Source: Armatimonadota bacterium
Lineage (GTDB): Bacteria; Sysuimicrobiota; Sysuimicrobiia; Sysuimicrobiales; Kaftiobacteriaceae
Assembly: GCA_031459765.1 (NCBI GenBank)
Contig: JAVKHY010000008.1
Span: 1-64,000, forward strand
Length of the DNA: 64,000 nucleotides
Direction: 5' to 3'
The notes beneath the pieces are model-generated. The model did not search any database. It worked only from the letters and a program-made list of their open reading frames with translations, and had not been told where the DNA came from. Of the stretch, positions 35,291-46,424 are shown in pieces. A program made the translations under genes and the position numbers. Each line of letters opens with the position of its first letter. The first letter of the stretch is position 1.

Positions 35291-36472
35291 CAGCAGGCAA
35301 AGCGCCAGCGCCGTTACCGGGAGGACCAGCAGAAAAGCCCAGGTCAGGCCCCATCCCGCCAGCGCCCCGCCGGCGGCAGGGCCGAGGAAGAAGCCCAGAT
35401 CGGCCGCCGCGTTGAAGCCGCCCATGGCCGCCACCAGCAGTCCCGATGGGGCCTGGCCGGCGATGCGGGTGCTGAGCGCGGTGGGCACGGCGGCGCCCAT
35501 CCCCCCGGCGGCCGCGCCGACCAGAAGCAGGGACCAGAAGGAGGGGAGGAACGGGGTGAGGGCGGCGCCGATCCCGCGGGCGAGGAAGGCCGGGACGATC
35601 AACCGCTCCGCGGTCCGGCGGCGGGCGGTGCGGCGCAGCCCTTCCTGCGCGGCGATGAAGGCGACCGCCGCGCCGGTGTAGATCAACCCGATGGCGTCGG
35701 CGCTCAACCCGCGGGACGCCGCGTGCAGCGGGAGGAAGGTGGTGTAGACGCTGAAGGCCGCGGTGTTGCAGACGGTCAGCGTCCAGTTCCGCAGCACGGC
35801 GGGCGATCGGCGCAGGAGCTCCTGCAGGGCGGCCACCGGGTTCCCCGCGGCGGCGTCGTCGCACCGGGGTCGGATGGCGGCGGTGGCCGGGATCGTGAGC
35901 GCGGCGAGGATGGCCGCGCCGTAGAAGGGGGTGGCCAGGGAGAAGCGGTCGGCCAGCCACCCGCCCAGGGCCGGCCCGACCAGCTGACCGACGCCGAAAT
36001 ACAGCCAGAACACGGCGAAGGCGCCGGCGCGGCGTTCGGGAGGACCGAGATCGGCGACCTCCGCGAACAGCACCGGCCACAGCATCCCGCGCAGCGCCCC
36101 GAAGAGCATGCGGTTCAGGTACAGACCTCCCAGCGACACCACCTGGGGGAACCAGGCCAGGGCCAGGGCGCTCCCGGCCAGGGCGATCGCCGCCGCGGCG
36201 CGGCGTCCGATCCGGGAGGTGGCGGCCGGGGCCAGCAGTTCGGAGACCACGAGGACGAGCGACATCGCTCCCACCACGCCGCCGATGTGAAACGGGGCGA
36301 GGCCCCGACGGTCCAGGTCGAGCGGCAGGACGGGGGTGATCATCAGGATCGAGGTCAACGCGCCGAAGGCGATCAGCCCGAAGGCGTGGAGGCGCAGCGC
36401 GGCCGGCACGGCCCCTACGATAGCACAGACGGACGATGCCTGCCGCAGCGGAGGGCCGGGTCGCGACGCCAC
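35207..36472 (-). CDS. Major facilitator superfamily transporter
   Basis: Up to 421 aa with twelve helices. The N half has LNRMLFGALRGMLWPVLFAEVAD; the C half repeats the pattern with AAGGMGAAVPTALSTRIAG. Resembles drug/sugar exporter MFS. Start uncertain: GTG at 36409 (MPAALRLHAFG) would drop a 21-residue polar lead. Convergent with the ctaAB fusion; its last 84 bp overlap that gene. The C-terminal ~20 residues beyond the last helix (DHGRKEESQIDHG) lie in the overlap and may be incidental. Confidence 0.9.
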   Translation of the reverse strand: MASRPGPPLRQASSVCAIVGAVPAALRLHAFGLIAFGALTSILMITPVLPLDLDRRGLAPFHIGGVVGAMSLVLVVSELLAPAATSRIGRRAAAAIALAGSALALAWFPQVVSLGGLYLNRMLFGALRGMLWPVLFAEVADLGPPERRAGAFAVFWLYFGVGQLVGPALGGWLADRFSLATPFYGAAILAALTIPATAAIRPRCDDAAAGNPVAALQELLRRSPAVLRNWTLTVCNTAAFSVYTTFLPLHAASRGLSADAIGLIYTGAAVAFIAAQEGLRRTARRRTAERLIVPAFLARGIGAALTPFLPSFWSLLLVGAAAGGMGAAVPTALSTRIAGQAPSGLLVAAMGGFNAAADLGFFLGPAAGGALAGWGLTWAFLLVLPVTALALCLLLTDQSVRDHGRKEESQIDHGVPEQADR

Positions 36473-36485
36473 GGCGGCCCTAACC

Positions 36486-36513
36486 TTGACACATTAGGGA
36501 CGGTTGTTAATAT
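36486..36513 (+). promoter_or_regulatory. Promoter of rpoZ
   Basis: TTGACA (36486-36491), 16 bp, TAATAT (36508-36513). The AT-rich -10 zone TTAATATAAG is also near-palindromic and could serve a minus-strand start for the MFS gene. Leader of about 46 nt before the rpoZ GTG contains CCCC, GGGG, CCCC blocks (36523-36540). Confidence 0.75.
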
Positions 36514-36565
36514 AAGAAGTTGCCCCTGTAGGGGTTCCCCTAGCTGGAGTTGAGGTGAGTGGCAC

Positions 36566-36772
36566 GTGATCAAGCCTCCGCTTGAGGCCCTGCTGGAGCG
36601 TGTGGACAACAAATACGCCCTGGTCATCATCGCCGCCAAACGGGCGAGACAGATCAAGGAAGGGGCGCTGTCCGTCGTGGACCTCGATACGCGAAATCCG
36701 GTGACGGCCGCCCTGGAGGAGATTGCCGCCGGCAAGATTCGCTACGAGATGCCGAAGGTGGGCATCAAGTGA
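36566..36772 (+). CDS. rpoZ: RNA polymerase omega subunit
   Basis: 68 aa. [27 protein letters not shown] is the omega signature (conserved NKY and AKRARQ). Promotes assembly of beta' into core polymerase. Has its own promoter. In many bacteria rpoZ follows gmk; here gmk is absent and the upstream gene is divergent. GTG start. Confidence 0.95.
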   Translation: MIKPPLEALLERVDNKYALVIIAAKRARQIKEGALSVVDLDTRNPVTAALEEIAAGKIRYEMPKVGIK

Positions 36773-36824
36773 TCTCCGGCCGGGGAACCGCATCCTCCGT
36801 CTCCTGCGTATTCTGGGAAGGATT

Positions 36825-37298
36825 ATGTCCACCATCCTGGCCCTGCTGCTGGTGGGACTGATGGCGGCGAGCGTGGGCGCCGCCCCCGCCGCCGTGGAAC
36901 GGACGGAAGGCGCGCTGGTGTTCGGCGCGTCGGTCCCCAAGTCCGCTTTCGCTCCGGGAGAGGCGGTGGAGATCCGCCTGACCGTGCGCAACGCCGGCAG
37001 CACGGCGCAGGTGGTGACGTTCATGAGCGCCCAGCGCTTCGAGTTTGTCGTCCGCCGCGCCCGGGGCGACGAAGTCTGGCGCTGGTCCCACGACAAAGCC
37101 TTCGCCCAGGCGATTGAGACCGCCCAGCTGCGTCCGGGAGAGACGATGACCTTCCGCGAAACCTGGGACCAGCGCGACCTGCAGGGGCGACGGGTGGACG
37201 CCGGCAGCTACGAGGTGGTGGCGATCTTTCTCGGTCAGGTCGGCGGGCGGGCCTCGGTCGCGCTGCCTCCCATCGGCATCACCATCACGCCGCGGTAG
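36825..37298 (+). CDS. Secreted BsuPI-domain protein
   Basis: 157 aa. Signal peptide (LALLLVGLMAASVGAAPA, cleavage near 20). The mature part has SVPKSAFAPGEAVEIRLTVRNAG and ETMTFRETWDQRDLQGRRV, typical of the intracellular proteinase inhibitor BsuPI domain, an immunoglobulin-like sandwich. Usually extracellular in such bacteria; protease partner unknown. ATG chosen with GGGAAGGA upstream; 52 bp after rpoZ. Confidence 0.85.
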   Translation: MSTILALLLVGLMAASVGAAPAAVERTEGALVFGASVPKSAFAPGEAVEIRLTVRNAGSTAQVVTFMSAQRFEFVVRRARGDEVWRWSHDKAFAQAIETAQLRPGETMTFRETWDQRDLQGRRVDAGSYEVVAIFLGQVGGRASVALPPIGITITPR

Positions 37299-37328
37299 CG
37301 CCGGCAGCCGAAGACGCCCGCCATCCGG

Positions 37329-37334
37329 TATAAT
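37329..37334 (+). promoter_or_regulatory. -10 element for tRNA-Met
   Basis: Perfect TATAAT 12 bp before the tRNA. No clear -35 at 17 bp. Expected start near 37341. Confidence 0.6.
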
Positions 37335-37345
37335 GGACCCGGCGT

Positions 37346-37422
37346 GGCGGCGTAGCTCAGTTGGTCAGAGCACGCGGCTCATACCCGCGGAGTCGGGAGT
37401 TCGACTCTCCCCGCCGCCACCA
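37346..37422 (+). tRNA. tRNA-Met (CAU), CCA encoded
   Basis: Acceptor GGCGGCG/CGCCGCC, D arm GCTC...GAGC, anticodon stem CGCGG/CCGCG with loop CTCATAC (CAU), T arm GGGAG/CTCCC, CCA at 37420-37422. The G1-C72 pair rules out a normal initiator. Sequence fits elongator Met better than tRNA-Ile2; tilS, which modifies tRNA-Ile2(CAU), is directly downstream. Confidence 0.95.
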
Positions 37423-37484
37423 GTGTTGTCGGCGGCAGGCCCGGGCCTGCCGCCGACCCGTCTTCCGGGTGGAGCGGGACCGGC

Positions 37485-38858
37485 ATGCTGGAACGGGTGG
37501 TGCGAACAATCGAAGCCCACGCCATGGTCTCCCCCGGCGACACCGTCGTCCTGGCGGTCTCCGGAGGGGCCGACTCGATGGCGCTGCTGCACCTGTTCCT
37601 CTCCCTGCGGGAGGCCTGGCGCCTGCGCCTCCACGTGGCCCATCTGGATCACGGCCTCCGGCCGGACAGCGCGCAGGATGCGGCCTTCGTCCGTGAGGCG
37701 GCGGTCTCCCTGGCGGTTCCGGTCACGGTGGGCGGGGCCGACGTCCGCGCCTTCGCCCTCCGCCAGCGCCGGTCCGTCGAGGACGCCGGCCGGGCCCTGC
37801 GGTATGCGTTTCTCGCGGACGTGGCCCGCGCCGTCGGCGCCCGAGTCGTGGCCACCGCGCACACGCGGGACGATCAGATTGAGACGATCCTGATGCGGCT
37901 CGTCCAGGGCGCCCGCTGGGAGGCGCTGGCGGGAATTCCCCCCACCCGGCCGCTGGGCGCCGCCACGGTGGTGCGGCCCCTGCGTGAGGTGAGCCGCGAA
38001 GAGATCGTCGCCTTCCTGCGCGCTCGTGACCTTCCCTGGCGCGAGGATCCGACCAACCGCGACCTGCGGATTCCACGCAACCGGATCCGGCACGTCGTCC
38101 TGCCGGAGTTGCTGCGCGCCTGTCCGGATGCGGCGGCGCTGCTCTGGGACGTCGGCGAAGCGGCCCGCCGGACCGACATCGCGATGCACCGACTGGCCGC
38201 CGTGCACTACGGGTACCTGCGAAGGTGGGAAGAGCGCACGGTTCGGCTCCCCCGGGAGGCGTTCCGGGCGCTCCCGGCACCCCTGCGCCGGCGGGTCCTG
38301 GCGGCCGCCCTGGCGGAGGTGTCTGGAACAGCCCCGCCGCCCTTCCGCGTTGTTGCAGAGGGATTGCGGCGCGCGGAGCAGGGGGCGGTGGGCAGCGAGA
38401 CGTCCGCCGCCGGCGTCGTGGTGCGCGTCGGATACGGTACGATTGAGGTGGCCCCCGCCGAGCGGCCGCGTCCTGCGGAGGCGTACCTGCTCCCGGTGCC
38501 GGGCGAGGTGAGGGCCGAGGAGTTCGGGGTGATCGTCAGCGCCACCCTCGCCCCGGCGGGCGACGGTCCGCAGGCCGGGGTGGAGGCGGTCTTCGATGCC
38601 GCCTCTCTGGCCCTGCCGCTGCGGATCAGGGCCTGGCGGGACGGCGACCGGATTGTCCTGCCCGGTCTGGGAGGGGAAAAGAAGGTGCAGGACCTCTTTG
38701 TGGACGCGAAGGTGCCGCGCTGGCGACGACGGCGCGTGGCGCTGGTGGTCGACGGGCACGACCACATCCTGTGGGTGGTCGGATACCGCACCTCGGCGTG
38801 CCATCCGGTGACGGAGCGGACCACCACGGTCGTCCGCCTGCAGGCGCGGCCGGCTTGA
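37485..38858 (+). CDS. tilS: tRNA(Ile)-lysidine synthetase
   Basis: 457 aa. PP-loop SGGADS at residues 26-31, HLDHGLRP, TAHTRDDQIETILMRL and the C-terminal substrate domain (RAWRDGDRI, KKVQDLFVDAKVPRW). Ligates lysine to C34 of tRNA-Ile2 so it reads AUA. Pairs with ftsH downstream, a classic tilS-(hpt)-ftsH neighbourhood with hpt missing here. Confidence 0.97.
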   Translation: MLERVVRTIEAHAMVSPGDTVVLAVSGGADSMALLHLFLSLREAWRLRLHVAHLDHGLRPDSAQDAAFVREAAVSLAVPVTVGGADVRAFALRQRRSVEDAGRALRYAFLADVARAVGARVVATAHTRDDQIETILMRLVQGARWEALAGIPPTRPLGAATVVRPLREVSREEIVAFLRARDLPWREDPTNRDLRIPRNRIRHVVLPELLRACPDAAALLWDVGEAARRTDIAMHRLAAVHYGYLRRWEERTVRLPREAFRALPAPLRRRVLAAALAEVSGTAPPPFRVVAEGLRRAEQGAVGSETSAAGVVVRVGYGTIEVAPAERPRPAEAYLLPVPGEVRAEEFGVIVSATLAPAGDGPQAGVEAVFDAASLALPLRIRAWRDGDRIVLPGLGGEKKVQDLFVDAKVPRWRRRRVALVVDGHDHILWVVGYRTSACHPVTERTTTVVRLQARPA

Positions 38859-38859
38859 T

Positions 38860-38888
38860 TTGACCAGGGATTCATCGTATCGTATGGC
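38860..38888 (+). promoter_or_regulatory. Promoter of ftsH
   Basis: TTGACC (38860-38865), 17 bp, TATGGC (38883-38888). Sits directly after tilS and 25 bp before the ftsH GTG. Confidence 0.55.
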
Positions 38889-38913
38889 CAATTGAGAGGC
38901 AGGGGGCTGTCCG

Positions 38914-40827
38914 GTGGTCAATCGGTATCTGCGCAACCTGGTGGTCTGGGCGATCATCCTGGCCGTCGTCGTCTACTTCTTCCTCCCCCTGTACCGGTCG
39001 AAGACGCCCCGCGAGGAGATCTCCTACAGCCAGTTCCTGAACTACGCCCAGGCGGACCGCATCGCCGACGTGACCATCGGCGACGACACGGTCACCGGCA
39101 AGCTGCGCGACGGGCAGCCCTTCCGGACCTTTGTCCCGCCCAACGACACCTCGTACCTCTCCCTCCTGCAGAGCAAGGGCGTCACGATCAAGGTGGAGCC
39201 GAAGAGCCGCAACGCCCTGTGGCCCAACCTCCTGTCCACCATGCTGCCCTTCTTCCTGCTCATCGGGCTCTGGCTGCTCATGCTGCGTCAGGCCCAGTCG
39301 GGCAGCAACCAGGCGATGTCCTTCGGGAAGAGCCGGGCCCGATTGCACACGGAGAACCGTCCCAAGGTCACCTTCGATGACGTGGCCGGGGTGGACGAAG
39401 CCAAGGAAGAGCTGCAGGAGGTCATCGAGTTCCTCAAGCACCCCAAGAAGTTCCAGGCCCTGGGGGCGAAGATCCCGCGCGGCGTCCTGCTGGTCGGTCC
39501 GCCGGGCAGCGGCAAAACGCTGCTGGCCAAGGCCGTGGCCGGCGAGGCCGGTGTGCCCTTCTTCTCCATCTCCGGCTCCGAGTTCGTGGAGATGTTCGTA
39601 GGGGTGGGGGCCTCCCGGGTCCGCGACCTCTTCGAGCAGGCCAAGAAGAGCGCGCCCTGCCTGGTCTTCATCGACGAGATCGACGCCGTGGGCCGCCAGC
39701 GTGGGGCGGGGCTGGGGGGCGGGCACGACGAACGGGAGCAGACGTTGAACCAGCTCCTGGTGGAGATGGACGGGTTCGACCCCAACGCCGGCATCATCGT
39801 CATCGCCGCCACGAACCGTCCCGACATCCTGGATCCGGCCCTCCTGCGGCCGGGCCGCTTCGACCGCCGGGTGGTCGTGGACAACCCCGACAGCAAGGGG
39901 CGGCGGGCCATTCTCGAGGTGCATGTGCGCGGGAAGCCGCTCGGCGACGACGTGAGCCTGGAGGTCCTGGCCAAGCACACGCCGGGATTCTCCGGCGCCG
40001 ACCTGGCCAACCTGGTGAACGAGGCGGCGCTGCTGGCCGCGCGCCGCAACAAGAAGAAGATCACCATGGCGGAGATGGACGAGGCGATCGAGCGCGTGAT
40101 TGCCGGTCCGCAGCGGCGCAGCCGCATCCTGAGTCCGCGGGAACGCGAGATCGCCGCCTACCACGAGGGCGGGCACGCGTTGCTGGGCAAGCTGCTGCCG
40201 AACGCCGATCCGCCCCACAAGGTCACCATCCTGCCGCGGGGGATGGCCCTGGGCTACGTCATCTCCGCCCCGCCGGAGGACAAGTACACCTACACGCGTG
40301 GGGAGTTGCTGGATCGGATCACCGCGGCCCTGGGCGGCCGGGTGGCCGAGGAGCTGGTCTTCGGCGAGGTGACCACCGGCGCGCAGAACGACTTCGAGCA
40401 GGCCACCGACCTGGCCCGGCGCATGGTCACCGAGTTCGGGATGAGTGAGAAGCTCGGCCCCCTGTCCCTGGGCAAGCGCCACGGCCCGGTCTTCCTCGGC
40501 CGCGATCTGGTCGAAACGCGCAACTACAGCGAGGAGATCGCGTACGAGATCGATAAAGAGGTGCGCCGCATCATCGACGAGTGCTACGACCGTGCCCGCA
40601 CCCTGATCACCGAACACCGCGATCGCCTGGAGCGCGTGGCCAGAGCGCTGCTGGAGCGGGAGAGCCTCGAGGGAGAGGAGCTGGAACGCGTGCTGGCCGG
40701 CGAGGCGCTGGAGGCCCCCGCGGTCGCGGTCCAGCCGCAGCCCGCGCCCGGGCAGCCCGCCCTGAAGGCCGAGAAACCGGTGGAGAAGCCCCTCCCCACC
40801 CTCAAGCCCAAGCCGGAAGCCTCGTAG
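38914..40827 (+). CDS. ftsH: ATP-dependent zinc metalloprotease FtsH
   Basis: 637 aa. Two membrane helices (about 8-25 and 108-126), AAA domain with Walker A GPPGSGKT (195-202) and second-region-of-homology [10 protein letters not shown], then the M41 protease with HEGGH (His417, Glu418). Degrades unfolded or short-lived membrane proteins. The last 40 residues form a Pro/Lys-rich tail. Translation from GTG. Confidence 0.98.
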   Translation: MVNRYLRNLVVWAIILAVVVYFFLPLYRSKTPREEISYSQFLNYAQADRIADVTIGDDTVTGKLRDGQPFRTFVPPNDTSYLSLLQSKGVTIKVEPKSRNALWPNLLSTMLPFFLLIGLWLLMLRQAQSGSNQAMSFGKSRARLHTENRPKVTFDDVAGVDEAKEELQEVIEFLKHPKKFQALGAKIPRGVLLVGPPGSGKTLLAKAVAGEAGVPFFSISGSEFVEMFVGVGASRVRDLFEQAKKSAPCLVFIDEIDAVGRQRGAGLGGGHDEREQTLNQLLVEMDGFDPNAGIIVIAATNRPDILDPALLRPGRFDRRVVVDNPDSKGRRAILEVHVRGKPLGDDVSLEVLAKHTPGFSGADLANLVNEAALLAARRNKKKITMAEMDEAIERVIAGPQRRSRILSPREREIAAYHEGGHALLGKLLPNADPPHKVTILPRGMALGYVISAPPEDKYTYTRGELLDRITAALGGRVAEELVFGEVTTGAQNDFEQATDLARRMVTEFGMSEKLGPLSLGKRHGPVFLGRDLVETRNYSEEIAYEIDKEVRRIIDECYDRARTLITEHRDRLERVARALLERESLEGEELERVLAGEALEAPAVAVQPQPAPGQPALKAEKPVEKPLPTLKPKPEAS

Positions 40828-40878
40828 CGTCCTCCGGGCGCCGGCGTCGGGAGGAGCGGGTCGCCAGGCGTCCTCCGG
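40827..40878 (+). promoter_or_regulatory. Possible switching hairpins before the ECF S-component gene
   Basis: GCGTCCTCCGG occurs at 40827-40837 and 40868-40878. A single GGAGGA at 40850-40855 can pair with TCCTCC of either copy, giving two exclusive hairpins. No known riboswitch class is recognised. Confidence 0.3.
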
Positions 40879-40968
40879 ATCGGGCTTGTGCCCTCAGGCC
40901 AGAAGAAGGACCGTCCCCGCAGGGCGCGAAATCACCCCCGCGTCCGGTTGTCCGCGGAGGAGGCGGGG

Positions 40969-41454
40969 ATGTCCCCACGCCAGATCGCCCACATCGCGCT
41001 GCTCGCCGCCCTGTACGTGGTGCTCGGCCAGGTGGTGCGCTTCATCCCGAACCCGATGGTGCCGGGGGCGATCATCGCCCTGAATATGGTGGTGGTCGTG
41101 GTGGCCGGGATCCTGCTCGGTCCCGTTCCGGGAGCGCTGGTGGGGCTCGTCGGGACGCTGCTGAACGCCATCAGCCCTGCCGGCAATCCCTTCGAGCGGG
41201 CCGCGATCATTCCCCACACCATCATGGGGGCCGCGGCCGGATGGGCGCGGGGAGCGCCGGTGGTCCTCGCCGCGCTGACGATCATCGTCGGACACGCCCT
41301 GAACATCCTGGCCTTCGTCATCCTCCGCCTCCTGCCGGCCAACCAGGTCACCGCGACGGTGTTCTCCGTCGGATTGCTCCTGGAGATCGTGATCGACGTG
41401 GTGGTGATCAGCATCCTCGTGCCCCTGCTGCGCCCGCTGATCCGGTCGTCGTAG
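40969..41454 (+). CDS. ECF transporter S-component-like membrane protein
   Basis: 161 aa, five to six helices. ALYVVLGQVVRFIPNPMVPGAIIALN and AGILLGPVPGALVGLVGTLLNA resemble substrate-binding S components of ECF vitamin transporters. No ECF ATPase or T component is nearby, as expected for group II systems. Vitamin not identifiable. ATG 40969 chosen with GGAGGAGG at 40956-40963. Confidence 0.7.
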   Translation: MSPRQIAHIALLAALYVVLGQVVRFIPNPMVPGAIIALNMVVVVVAGILLGPVPGALVGLVGTLLNAISPAGNPFERAAIIPHTIMGAAAGWARGAPVVLAALTIIVGHALNILAFVILRLLPANQVTATVFSVGLLLEIVIDVVVISILVPLLRPLIRSS

Positions 41455-41467
41455 AATTGAAGGGAAG

Positions 41468-42070
41468 ATGGCTCTCGTCGAGGCACCGGAGGTTCCCATC
41501 GAGCCGCGCGTCGTCGTGCCCGCGGCGAGCACGGCCCTGATCGTCGTGGACATGCAGAACGACTTCGTCAAGCCGGGCGGCGCGCTGGTCGTGGCCTCCG
41601 CCCAGCAGACCGTTCCTGCAATTCAGCGCCTGCTGGCCCTGGCCCGGGCCCGGGGGTTGGCGGTCTTCTACACCCAGGATACCCACGAGCCGGGGGATAT
41701 CGAGTTCCCCATCTGGGGACAGCACGTCCTCCGCGGCTCCTGGGGGTGGCGGATCATCGACGAGCTGGCTCCCCAGCCGGGGGAGCGGGTGATCGAGAAG
41801 CTGCGCTACGACGGCTTTTTCGGGACGAGCCTGGATCACGAACTGCGGCTGAAGAAGATCGCCCGGGTCATCGTCTGCGGGACGGTGGCCAACATCTGCG
41901 TGCTGCACACCGCCGGCAGCGCGGCGCTGCGCGGCTACGGGGTCATCCTGCCGGTGGATGCGGTGTCGGCGATCACGCCCTTTGACCTGCAGGCGGCCAT
42001 CCGCCAGATCTCGTTCCTCTACCGCGGGGTGATCACGACCTCAGAGGGGATCACGGTCGCGGACGGGTGA
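41468..42070 (+). CDS. Isochorismatase-family cysteine hydrolase
   Basis: 200 aa. Catalytic Asp in VVDMQNDF, Lys in EKLRYDGFFGT and Cys in CGTVANICVLHT form the triad of the family (nicotinamidase, ureidoacrylate hydrolase, N-carbamoylsarcosine amidase). HDTHEPGD-like YTQDTHEPGDIEF hints at the metal-binding region of nicotinamidases, but the assignment is open. Confidence 0.9.
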   Translation: MALVEAPEVPIEPRVVVPAASTALIVVDMQNDFVKPGGALVVASAQQTVPAIQRLLALARARGLAVFYTQDTHEPGDIEFPIWGQHVLRGSWGWRIIDELAPQPGERVIEKLRYDGFFGTSLDHELRLKKIARVIVCGTVANICVLHTAGSAALRGYGVILPVDAVSAITPFDLQAAIRQISFLYRGVITTSEGITVADG

Positions 42071-42094
42071 TGGCAGGATCTCGGGAGGTGCACG

Positions 42095-42784
42095 GTGGCG
42101 CGGACGGATAGGATCCAGCGGAAGACCGGGCTCAGCCTGGTGCCCATCCTCGTCTACGTGGCCGTGGTGGCGGTGGCGACGGGGGGAGTGCTGGTCTGGG
42201 ATCTCCTCTGGCAGCGGGGCCAGGAGGCCAGCCGGCGGCCGCCTCCGACCGACGTCGTGGCGAAGAACCTCGTGGAGAACATCATCGGCCCCGGCACCGT
42301 GAAGACGGTCAAGGTGGACGAGAAGGCCGGTACGGTGGAGGTGACCTTCGAGTCCGCCACCTACCCGCCGGCGGTCCGGGCGACTGTGGCCGGCACCGTG
42401 GCGGCACGCGGGCTGGACCTCCTGCGGACCGGGATGCGGGTGAGCGCGGGGGAGACTCTGGTCTACGTGCGGCGCGAAGACGGCCAGGAGGTACCGGCGG
42501 CGAAGGCGGAGGTGAGCGGACGGCTGGTTCGGATCCTGGTCAAGGCCGGAGACAAGGTTGAGGAGAACACCGCCGTCGTGCTCATTGAACCCGACGACAA
42601 GCGGGAGGCCCGGCAGAACCTGGAGACCGAGGGGTTGCTGGCCTGGCAGGCCATCATCGGCCAGCTCAGCCAGATCCACACCGTGACCTCGCAGATCGTC
42701 TACGGCGATATTACCCTGGCCACGGTGGTCGGCAAGCGCGGCCAGCAAAAGGTGAGCGCCTCCTTTCACGAGAGCCTGAAGTAG
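42095..42784 (+). CDS. Membrane-anchored protein with a lipoyl-like barrel segment, function unknown
   Basis: 229 aa. One membrane helix at about residues 14-36, then an extracytoplasmic part. EVSGRLVRILVKAGDKVEENTAVVLIEPD has the half-barrel pattern of biotinyl/lipoyl domains but lacks the modified lysine motif (MKM or DKA), so it is more like a barrel-sandwich hybrid of membrane-fusion proteins. GGGAGG precedes the GTG. Its place before hutH may be chance. Confidence 0.55.
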   Translation: MARTDRIQRKTGLSLVPILVYVAVVAVATGGVLVWDLLWQRGQEASRRPPPTDVVAKNLVENIIGPGTVKTVKVDEKAGTVEVTFESATYPPAVRATVAGTVAARGLDLLRTGMRVSAGETLVYVRREDGQEVPAAKAEVSGRLVRILVKAGDKVEENTAVVLIEPDDKREARQNLETEGLLAWQAIIGQLSQIHTVTSQIVYGDITLATVVGKRGQQKVSASFHESLK

Positions 42785-42792
42785 GCGGATCC

Positions 42793-44315
<1,523 letters not shown>

Positions 44316-44319
<4 letters not shown>

Positions 44320-45983
44320 CCCTGGCCGGTCCTCCCCGCCGCCTCCGCGCCCCCCGGGGGACGGCCCTGAGCTGTCGCGGCTGGCCCCAGGAGGCGGCGC
44401 TGCGGATGCTGCTGAACACCCTCGACCCCGAGGTGGCCGAGAAGCCGGAGGAGCTCATCGTCTACGGGGGGACAGGGCGGGCCGCCCGCAACTGGGCGGC
44501 CTTCGACGCCATCGTCCGCAGCCTGCAGGAACTCGCCGGGGACGAGACGCTGCTGGTGCAGTCGGGCAAACCGGTGGGCATCTTCCGCACCCACGAGTGG
44601 GCGCCGCGGGTGCTGATCAGCAACACCATGCTGGTGCCGGCCTGGGCCACCTGGGAGACGTTCTGGGAGCTGGAGGCCTTGGGCCTGATGATGTACGGTC
44701 AGATGACCGCAGGGTCGTGGATCTACATCGGCACCCAGGGCATCCTCCAGGGTACCTACGAGACCTTTGCCGCGGTGGCCCGCCGGCATTTCGGGGGCAG
44801 CCTTCGGGGGCGCACCGTGCTCACGGCGGGATTGGGCGGGATGGGCGGGGCGCAGCCCATGGCCGTGACGATGAACGAGGGCGTCGCCCTGGTCGTGGAG
44901 GTCGATCCGGCCCGGATCCACCGCAGGCTGGCCGCGGGATGGCTGGATCATGCAACCGACAACCTGGACGAAGCGTTGCGGCAGATCACAGAAGCACGCC
45001 GCAGCGGAACCCCGCTGTCTGTCGGGCTGCTCGGGAACGCTGCGGAGGTGTTCCCCGAACTGGTCCGTCGCGGCGTGCGATTTGACGTGGTGACCGACCA
45101 GACCTCGGCCCACGATCCGCTCGGCGGCTACATCCCGGAAGGGGTGACGGCGGAAGAGGCCCCGCAGCTGCGGCGCGATCATCCCGAGGAGTACGTGCGC
45201 CGCTCCCGGGCCTCCATGGTCCGTCACTGCGAGGCGATGGTCCAGATGAGCCGCCGGGGGAGCGTCGTGTTCGACTACGGAAACAACCTGCGCGGGCAGG
45301 CCAAAGCCGCGGGCTTCGCCGACGCCTTCGCCTACCCGGGGTTCGTGCAGGCGTACATCCGGCCGTTGTTCTGCGAGGGGAAGGGCCCCTTTCGCTGGGT
45401 GGCGCTCTCCGGCGACCCGAAGGACATCCTCCGCACGGATCAGGCCGTCCTGGAGCTCTTCCCGCAGGACGAACCGCTGGCGCGCTGGATCCGGCTGGCG
45501 GAGCAGCGCGTTCCGTTCCAGGGGCTCCCGGCGCGGATCTGCTGGCTCGGGTATGGCGAACGGGCGCGGGCGGGACTGGCCTTCAACGATCTGGTCCGGT
45601 CGGGCGCGCTGCAGGCGCCCATCGTCATCGGCCGGGACCACCTGGACAGCGGCTCCGTGGCCTCGCCCTACCGCGAGACCGAGGGCATGCGCGACAGCTC
45701 CGACGCCGTGGCCGACTGGCCGATCCTCAACGCCCTCCTCAATACCAGCGCCGGAGCCACCTGGGTGGCCGTCCATCACGGCGGCGGGGTGGGCATCGGA
45801 TACTCCATCCACGCCGGCCAGGTGGTCATCGCCGACGGCACCCCCCTGGGGGCGCAGAAGCTGGAGCGGGTGCTGACCACTGATCCCGGGTCCGGCGTGA
45901 TGCGGCATGCCGACGCCGGTTATCCGGAGGCCATCGCCGCCGCCCGGCGGCACGGGCTGCGGATCCCCATGCTGGGGGACTAA
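44316..45983 (+). CDS. hutU: Urocanate hydratase
   Basis: 555 aa. [40 protein letters not shown] (NAD binding) and [14 protein letters not shown] are urocanase signatures; the C-terminus [15 protein letters not shown] is standard. Hydrates urocanate to imidazolonepropionate. hutI is 6 kb away in this window. Confidence 0.97.
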
Positions 45984-45993
45984 CCCTCGAAGG

Positions 45994-46026
45994 CGACAGG
46001 AAACCGGCTCCCGTGTCGAATTTTTT
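45994..46026 (+). terminator. Possible intrinsic terminator after hutU
   Basis: CGACA (45994-45998) pairs with TGTCG (46014-46018) around a 15-nt loop with extra GG/CC pairs, followed by AATTTTTT. The stem is short, so moderate strength only. Confidence 0.5.
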
Positions 46027-46064
46027 CTGATTGTTCCCTGCCGGGCGATAACGGGAGGCGTGAG

Positions 46065-46424
46065 GTGTTCGCACTCAACTTCTATTCATCCGTGTTCGCC
46101 GAGCAGCTGCGCGACGGGCGCAAGTCCGCGACGATTCGGCTGGGCGACAAGCGGGACAAGTACCAGGAAGGGCAGATTGTCTGGCTCACCGTGGGCCAGC
46201 GGTTCGGCACGCGGAAGAAGATTGCCGCCGCGGTGATCGACCGCATCGAGGTGAAACCGCTGCACTCGGTGACTCCGCGGGAGATCCAGCGGGACAATCC
46301 GTCGCTGCGCAGCCACGACGAGCTGGTGGACTTCCTGGCCAAGATCTACGGCCGGAAGATTTCCGCGGAGGACACGGTGACGGTCATTCACTTCTCCCGG
46401 ATTGACGAGTTCCCCGCCGTATGA
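46065..46424 (+). CDS. ASCH domain protein
   Basis: 119 aa. RKSATIRLGDKRDKYQEGQIVWLTVGQRFG is the ASCH fold (PUA-like beta barrel) with the conserved K/R-rich groove. ASCH proteins bind RNA or nucleotides, and some hydrolyse modified nucleosides. The GTG lies after GGGAGG. The stop overlaps the next gene. Confidence 0.85.
   Translation: MFALNFYSSVFAEQLRDGRKSATIRLGDKRDKYQEGQIVWLTVGQRFGTRKKIAAAVIDRIEVKPLHSVTPREIQRDNPSLRSHDELVDFLAKIYGRKISAEDTVTVIHFSRIDEFPAV

Noticed and set aside
37346-37422. Initiator tRNA or tRNA-Ile2(CAU)
   Set aside because: G1-C72 is paired, against an initiator; stem sequences match elongator tRNA-Met better than Ile2, although tilS adjacency keeps Ile2 as a weak alternative.
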